This document shows, one piece after another, positions 12,561 through 15,408 of a stretch of 15,408 nucleotides of DNA. Within the stretch, counting starts at the first letter, position 1; the number at the start of each line of letters is the position of its first letter. A program made the translations under genes and the position numbers. The notes beneath the pieces are model-generated. The model was not told the origin of the DNA. It made no database searches and worked only from the letters and a program-made list of their open reading frames with translations. Origin of the DNA: Betaproteobacteria bacterium (GTDB lineage: Bacteria; Pseudomonadota; Gammaproteobacteria; Burkholderiales; SG8-41); contig JAIOOZ010000661.1 in the NCBI GenBank assembly GCA_021414185.1, positions 1 through 15,408 on the forward strand, read 5' to 3'.

Positions 12561-14201
12561 ATGCTGGACTGGCTGACGTCGCAAAAAACCGACCACCCGA
12601 TGCATTCCGTCGAGGAGGCCGAGCGGCTGCTGACCGGGCTGTCCGACGAGCCGTTGAAAGCGCTCGAAGAGATCTCTTCGTGGCTCACTACTCTCACGCA
12701 GGCCGCGGGCTTTCCGCTCGCCAACCGCCTCGCGGTGATGCGGGTGGTGGACGAAGCCGGCCAGCCGTTCGAACCCGACCTTACCCGACTGTATCTCACG
12801 CAGCGCGCGCTCACGGAATTCGAACGCCTGCAGTTATGGCAGGCGATGCTGCATTACTGGCAACGCGTGGAGCAAGCGTACCGCCTGTGCCTGGATGAAA
12901 TGCAGCGCGATCCCAAACTGCTGCGTGCTCACGACGGCGACCTGCCGTTGTTGATCGTGCGCGTGATACGCGCGCTGGCGGGCCAGGCCCGCGTGCTGCA
13001 CCTGCGCTACATGCCGGTGGGCGAGCCGTTGTGGCAGGCATTGTACGATATGTACCAGGTGAGCGGGAAAGCAGGCTGCGACGACAGGCGCGTCATTGGC
13101 TATCCCGGCGATACCATGCCCACCACCGCGCGCCAGGAAGTGCTGCGCGCGGCATTGCTCGAAATCGCGCGGCCGGATTCAATGCTGCCGCAGCAAACCG
13201 ATATCGCGGCGCGCGTGGCGGCGCGTTACGCGGATGCCTGCCTCTTCGATCAGAAACCCAAAGCCGCGTGCAACTGGGCGTTCGATCTCGCGCTGCCGCG
13301 CCCGCCCGAACTTGCCACCGGCGTCACCACGCTGCAGCCGACCGCGCGCTTTTTCGGTAGCGGCGCCGTCACGGTCAAGATCCGGGAAGTCATACGGAGG
13401 CTCGCCGCCGATTCGCACGTCAAGGAACAACGCTTCGGCGAGGAATACACATCACAGGAAAAACTGGTCGTGCTGGAACGCCTCGCGCGCTACTGGGGCG
13501 AGCAGCCACCATACCGGCACGAGAAACGCCGCGCGGCCGCTGCGGACATCGGCGTGATCCCGGGATTTGCCAACGCCTGGCGCCAGATCCCCCGCGTGCA
13601 GTACCGCGACTGGGGCGAACTCGTGATCGGGCTCGACCTGAAACTCCGCGAGCGGCTCGGCATCATCGCCGACCCGGCCGCCATGACAGTGGCCGAAAAA
13701 TGGCTGCAGCGCGATGCCAGTAACTGGGGCTTGAGCGCTGCTGTAGCGCGAACGAGCGAACCCGCGGTCAGGATAGGCACGCTATGTGCGCTCAAATTTG
13801 ATGACAAGCCGTGGTGGGTCGGCGTGGTGCGGCGCCTGTTTCGCGACGACGACGAACACGGCCTGGCGGGCATCGAAGTGCTGGCGAAAAAACCGGCTAC
13901 GGTGCTGCTGCGCCGGGTCGGTCACGGCGGCATGAGCGTGCAGAATTATTCAAGCGCTTCGGATGCGTCCGGCAACGACTACGTCAACGTGCTGCTGCTG
14001 GGCGCCAGCATGGCCGAGAGAAAGCGCCACGAATTGCTGGCGCCGCGCGGCGAATGCATCGCCGGCATCGTCTACGAAGCGATGATAGGCGACAGCAGGC
14101 AGCATTTCCGCTTCGAAGAATTGCTCGAGCAGGGCGAGGATTTCGACCGCGTACGCTTCACCCGCATTTCAGGTCACGCCAAAGATAAAGCTGCCGGCTG
14201 A
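12561..14201 (+). CDS. Hypothetical protein, 546 residues; helical N-terminus and beta-rich C-terminal domain
   Basis: ATG 12561 opens a 546-residue cytosolic protein I cannot assign. Residues ~15-290 are strongly helical (EEAERLLTGLSDEPLKALEEISSW, FERLQLWQAMLHYWQRVEQAYRL). Residues ~403-455 look like a small barrel: VRIGTLCALKFDDKPWWVGVVRRL, then AGIEVLAKKPATVLLRRV. That strand pattern recalls PilZ-like or YcgR/FimW-type c-di-GMP effectors, but the RxxxR and (D/N)xSxxG ligand motifs are not visible, so I do not claim it. There is no signal peptide or membrane segment, and codon use matches its neighbours. It lies 110 nt after korB with a weak ribosome site (GGGG), and converges on soxA with only 9 nt between stops. 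Confidence 0.8.
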   Translation: MLDWLTSQKTDHPMHSVEEAERLLTGLSDEPLKALEEISSWLTTLTQAAGFPLANRLAVMRVVDEAGQPFEPDLTRLYLTQRALTEFERLQLWQAMLHYWQRVEQAYRLCLDEMQRDPKLLRAHDGDLPLLIVRVIRALAGQARVLHLRYMPVGEPLWQALYDMYQVSGKAGCDDRRVIGYPGDTMPTTARQEVLRAALLEIARPDSMLPQQTDIAARVAARYADACLFDQKPKAACNWAFDLALPRPPELATGVTTLQPTARFFGSGAVTVKIREVIRRLAADSHVKEQRFGEEYTSQEKLVVLERLARYWGEQPPYRHEKRRAAAADIGVIPGFANAWRQIPRVQYRDWGELVIGLDLKLRERLGIIADPAAMTVAEKWLQRDASNWGLSAAVARTSEPAVRIGTLCALKFDDKPWWVGVVRRLFRDDDEHGLAGIEVLAKKPATVLLRRVGHGGMSVQNYSSASDASGNDYVNVLLLGASMAERKRHELLAPRGECIAGIVYEAMIGDSRQHFRFEELLEQGEDFDRVRFTRISGHAKDKAAG

Positions 14202-14210
14202 CGGCGGCGG

Positions 14211-15002
14211 CTAGCGGCGCACGCCCGGCGTCTCGATCGGCAAATTGCCGGCGCGCCACGCCAGGTACAGCTCGAGATCGAGAAATTCGGGCGAACCCTG
14301 CGGCAGCAGCTCGGCGCGCACGCCCGACTGACAGCTGCGGAAGCGGCGGTGCAGGGAACCCATGGTCTGCCATTCCAGCCGGTAAATCGGATAGGCCACG
14401 CTATGGCCCTGGCTGATGGTTTCGGGGCCGAGCTTCTTGCCCCAGTTTTCCTGGTGGCATTGCGCGCACGACAGGTTCATTTGCCCCATGCGCCGGTAAT
14501 ACATCGCGCGTCCGGCCTCGAAATTGTGGCGGTTCTGCCAGTCGATCACCGTCTTCATGGGCATGCCGCGCGACTGCTGCGTGACGTAGGCGGTCAGCCC
14601 CAGCAGTTCGGCCGATTCGTACTTGAACGGCTCCGCCTGCTGGCGGCGCTCGCGGCACTCGCGGATGCGGCCTTCCAGATTGATCAGGCGCGCGGCTCCG
14701 GCATCGATGCGCGGATAGCGTGTCGCCACGCCCTGCATGCTGGTCTTTGCATCGCTGTGACAGCTCGCGCACGATTTCGCTTCGCGGCCCGCGGCTTCCT
14801 GCCACAACGTTTCGCCGCGCGCGGCCCACAGCATGCCGGGATTGGCGAAATCGTCGTGCTGCAGTTCGCGCACTTCGGCGCCGGTAAATTCGAGCCCCGA
14901 CTTGAGCGGCTGCGGCTGCACCGCCGCGCGTTGCGCATGACTGGCGCCGGTCAGCGCGAGCAACATTGCGAGTGCGCCGAAGCGCAGCAAGCGTGCGGTC
15001 AT
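14211..15002 (-). CDS. soxA: SoxA, dihaem cytochrome c subunit of the SoxAX L-cysteine S-thiosulfotransferase
   Basis: SoxA works with SoxX in the periplasm to attach thiosulfate to the carrier cysteine of SoxY. The 263-residue precursor has a Sec signal peptide with likely cleavage after SHA (residue 23). It has two c-type haem sites, CASCH (78-82) and CAQCH (179-183), so it is the dihaem form. The catalytic and haem-ligand cysteine is in RSCQSGVRAE (Cys224). The QGSPEFLDLELYLAWRAGNLPIETPGVR ending is diagnostic, as is INLEGRIRECR. Its ATG overlaps the soxZ stop (ATGA, complement of 14999-15002), so translation is probably coupled. soxB, often next, is absent: the gene ends 9 nt from a converging unrelated gene. 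soxX may lie upstream of soxY, outside the window. Confidence 0.96.
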   Translation of the reverse strand: MTARLLRFGALAMLLALTGASHAQRAAVQPQPLKSGLEFTGAEVRELQHDDFANPGMLWAARGETLWQEAAGREAKSCASCHSDAKTSMQGVATRYPRIDAGAARLINLEGRIRECRERRQQAEPFKYESAELLGLTAYVTQQSRGMPMKTVIDWQNRHNFEAGRAMYYRRMGQMNLSCAQCHQENWGKKLGPETISQGHSVAYPIYRLEWQTMGSLHRRFRSCQSGVRAELLPQGSPEFLDLELYLAWRAGNLPIETPGVRR

Positions 15003-15319
15003 CCGGTCACCGTGAGCGCCACGCGCTCCGACCCGGTCACGCCTTCATCGTCTATCCAGTCGAACACCAGTTCGCCGCTGGCCTCAGCCACTGTAAAGAA
15101 ATCCAGAAACGGATTGGCGGCTATCCCCGACCCCATTTCGGCGCGAAATATCTCGATGCCGTTGTAACGGCAGGTGAACTTGTTGACGACGTTCTTGGTG
15201 ATCGCGCGGCCACCGTCATCGAGCCGGAACCCCGTTTCCATCGGATGCTGGATGGCGATGCGGATTTCGATCACTTCGCCGCGCTTTGCCTGTTTGGGAA
15301 CCTGCACTCGTGCGGTCAT
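14999..15319 (-). CDS. soxZ: SoxZ, sulfur-carrier complex subunit
   Basis: SoxZ pairs with SoxY to form the periplasmic SoxYZ carrier on which thiosulfate sulfur is held during oxidation. The 106-residue product matches the family's ~100. It has PKQAKRGEVIEIRIAIQHPMETGFR at the start, then FTCRYNGIEIFRAEMGSGIAANPFLDFF and a final immunoglobulin-like strand ending in SERVALTVTG. It has no signal peptide, as expected, because SoxZ is exported by hitch-hiking with SoxY through Tat. The ATG is 3 nt after the soxY stop and its own stop overlaps the soxA start, so the three genes are one transcript. The internal Cys (FTCRYNG) is usual for the family and is not the carrier site. Confidence 0.96.
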   Translation of the reverse strand: MTARVQVPKQAKRGEVIEIRIAIQHPMETGFRLDDGGRAITKNVVNKFTCRYNGIEIFRAEMGSGIAANPFLDFFTVAEASGELVFDWIDDEGVTGSERVALTVTG

Positions 15320-15322
15320 GGG

Positions 15323-15408
15323 TCAGGTCGCGTCGTAACAGGCGGAAAGGGTGACGACCACGTCGGCGGTCGCCGACCAGAACGAGCCGTCCGAAAGTGC
15401 TGCGACCG
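15323..15408 (-). CDS. soxY: SoxY, sulfur-carrier protein, C-terminal end only
   Basis: The minus-strand frame enters from beyond the window and reads VAALSDGSFWSATADVV, then VTLSACYDAT and a stop (complement of 15323-15325). The SDGSFWSATADV segment matches the last strands of SoxY, and the position 3 nt before soxZ agrees. SoxY carries the covalently bound sulfur on a cysteine near its flexible C-terminus. The classical tail is GGCGG; here the tail is SACYDAT, with the cysteine five residues from the end. The Tat signal peptide and the rest of the protein lie outside the window. Confidence 0.82.
   Translation of the reverse strand, partial: VAALSDGSFWSATADVVVTLSACYDAT

Noticed and set aside
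13767..13920. PilZ domain in the 546-residue protein
   Set aside because: The strand pattern is suggestive but the RxxxR and (D/N)xSxxG motifs are not present, so the domain is not claimed.

Overview
The window looks like the chromosome of a GC-rich (roughly 60% by eye) sulfur-oxidising betaproteobacterium, probably a Nitrosomonadales- or Rhodocyclales-like chemolithotroph. The evidence is the lptE-holA-proA gene order, a dihydrolipoyl dehydrogenase that carries its own lipoyl domain, a three-gene NADP-linked 2-oxoacid oxidoreductase, and a soxYZA cluster. I cannot name the genus.

Layout. Bases 1-4882 (plus strand) hold housekeeping genes: the 3' end of lptE (LPS transport), holA (DNA polymerase III delta, frameshifted here), proA (proline synthesis) and lpdA (E3 of 2-oxoacid dehydrogenases). 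Each of the three spacers between these four genes is almost filled by a different inverted array of 7-9 bp direct repeats, the clearest non-coding structure in the window. Bases 5029-6436 (plus) carry a small secreted His-rich protein with a good terminator. After it comes a compact group: a YaiI/UPF0178 protein, a 54-residue Lys-rich protein that starts at TTG, and a 122-residue protein of unknown function. Bases 6479-7354 (minus) hold two small unknown genes.

Bases 7700-12450 (plus) form a tight operon. It encodes a GltD-like FAD/NAD(P)H protein with two ferredoxin-type 4Fe-4S clusters, a fused gamma-alpha 2-oxoacid:ferredoxin oxidoreductase subunit, and the TPP-binding beta subunit. Together they resemble the three-subunit 2-oxoglutarate:NADP+ oxidoreductase known from Azoarcus. 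CoA-dependent oxidation of a 2-oxoacid, probably 2-oxoglutarate, would be coupled to NADP(H) without a separate ferredoxin partner. A 546-residue protein I cannot place follows (12561-14201).

Bases 14211-15408 (minus) are soxA, soxZ and the 3' end of soxY, transcribed Y-Z-A with overlapping or nearly touching ends. SoxYZ is the periplasmic sulfur carrier and SoxA (dihaem) helps attach thiosulfate to it. soxB does not follow soxA. The visible SoxY tail keeps the carrier cysteine but not the classical GGCGG ending.

I see no tRNA, rRNA, CRISPR array, transposase or prophage gene. The points most worth checking are the three repeat-filled spacers, the holA lesion, the three-subunit oxidoreductase, and the SoxY tail.
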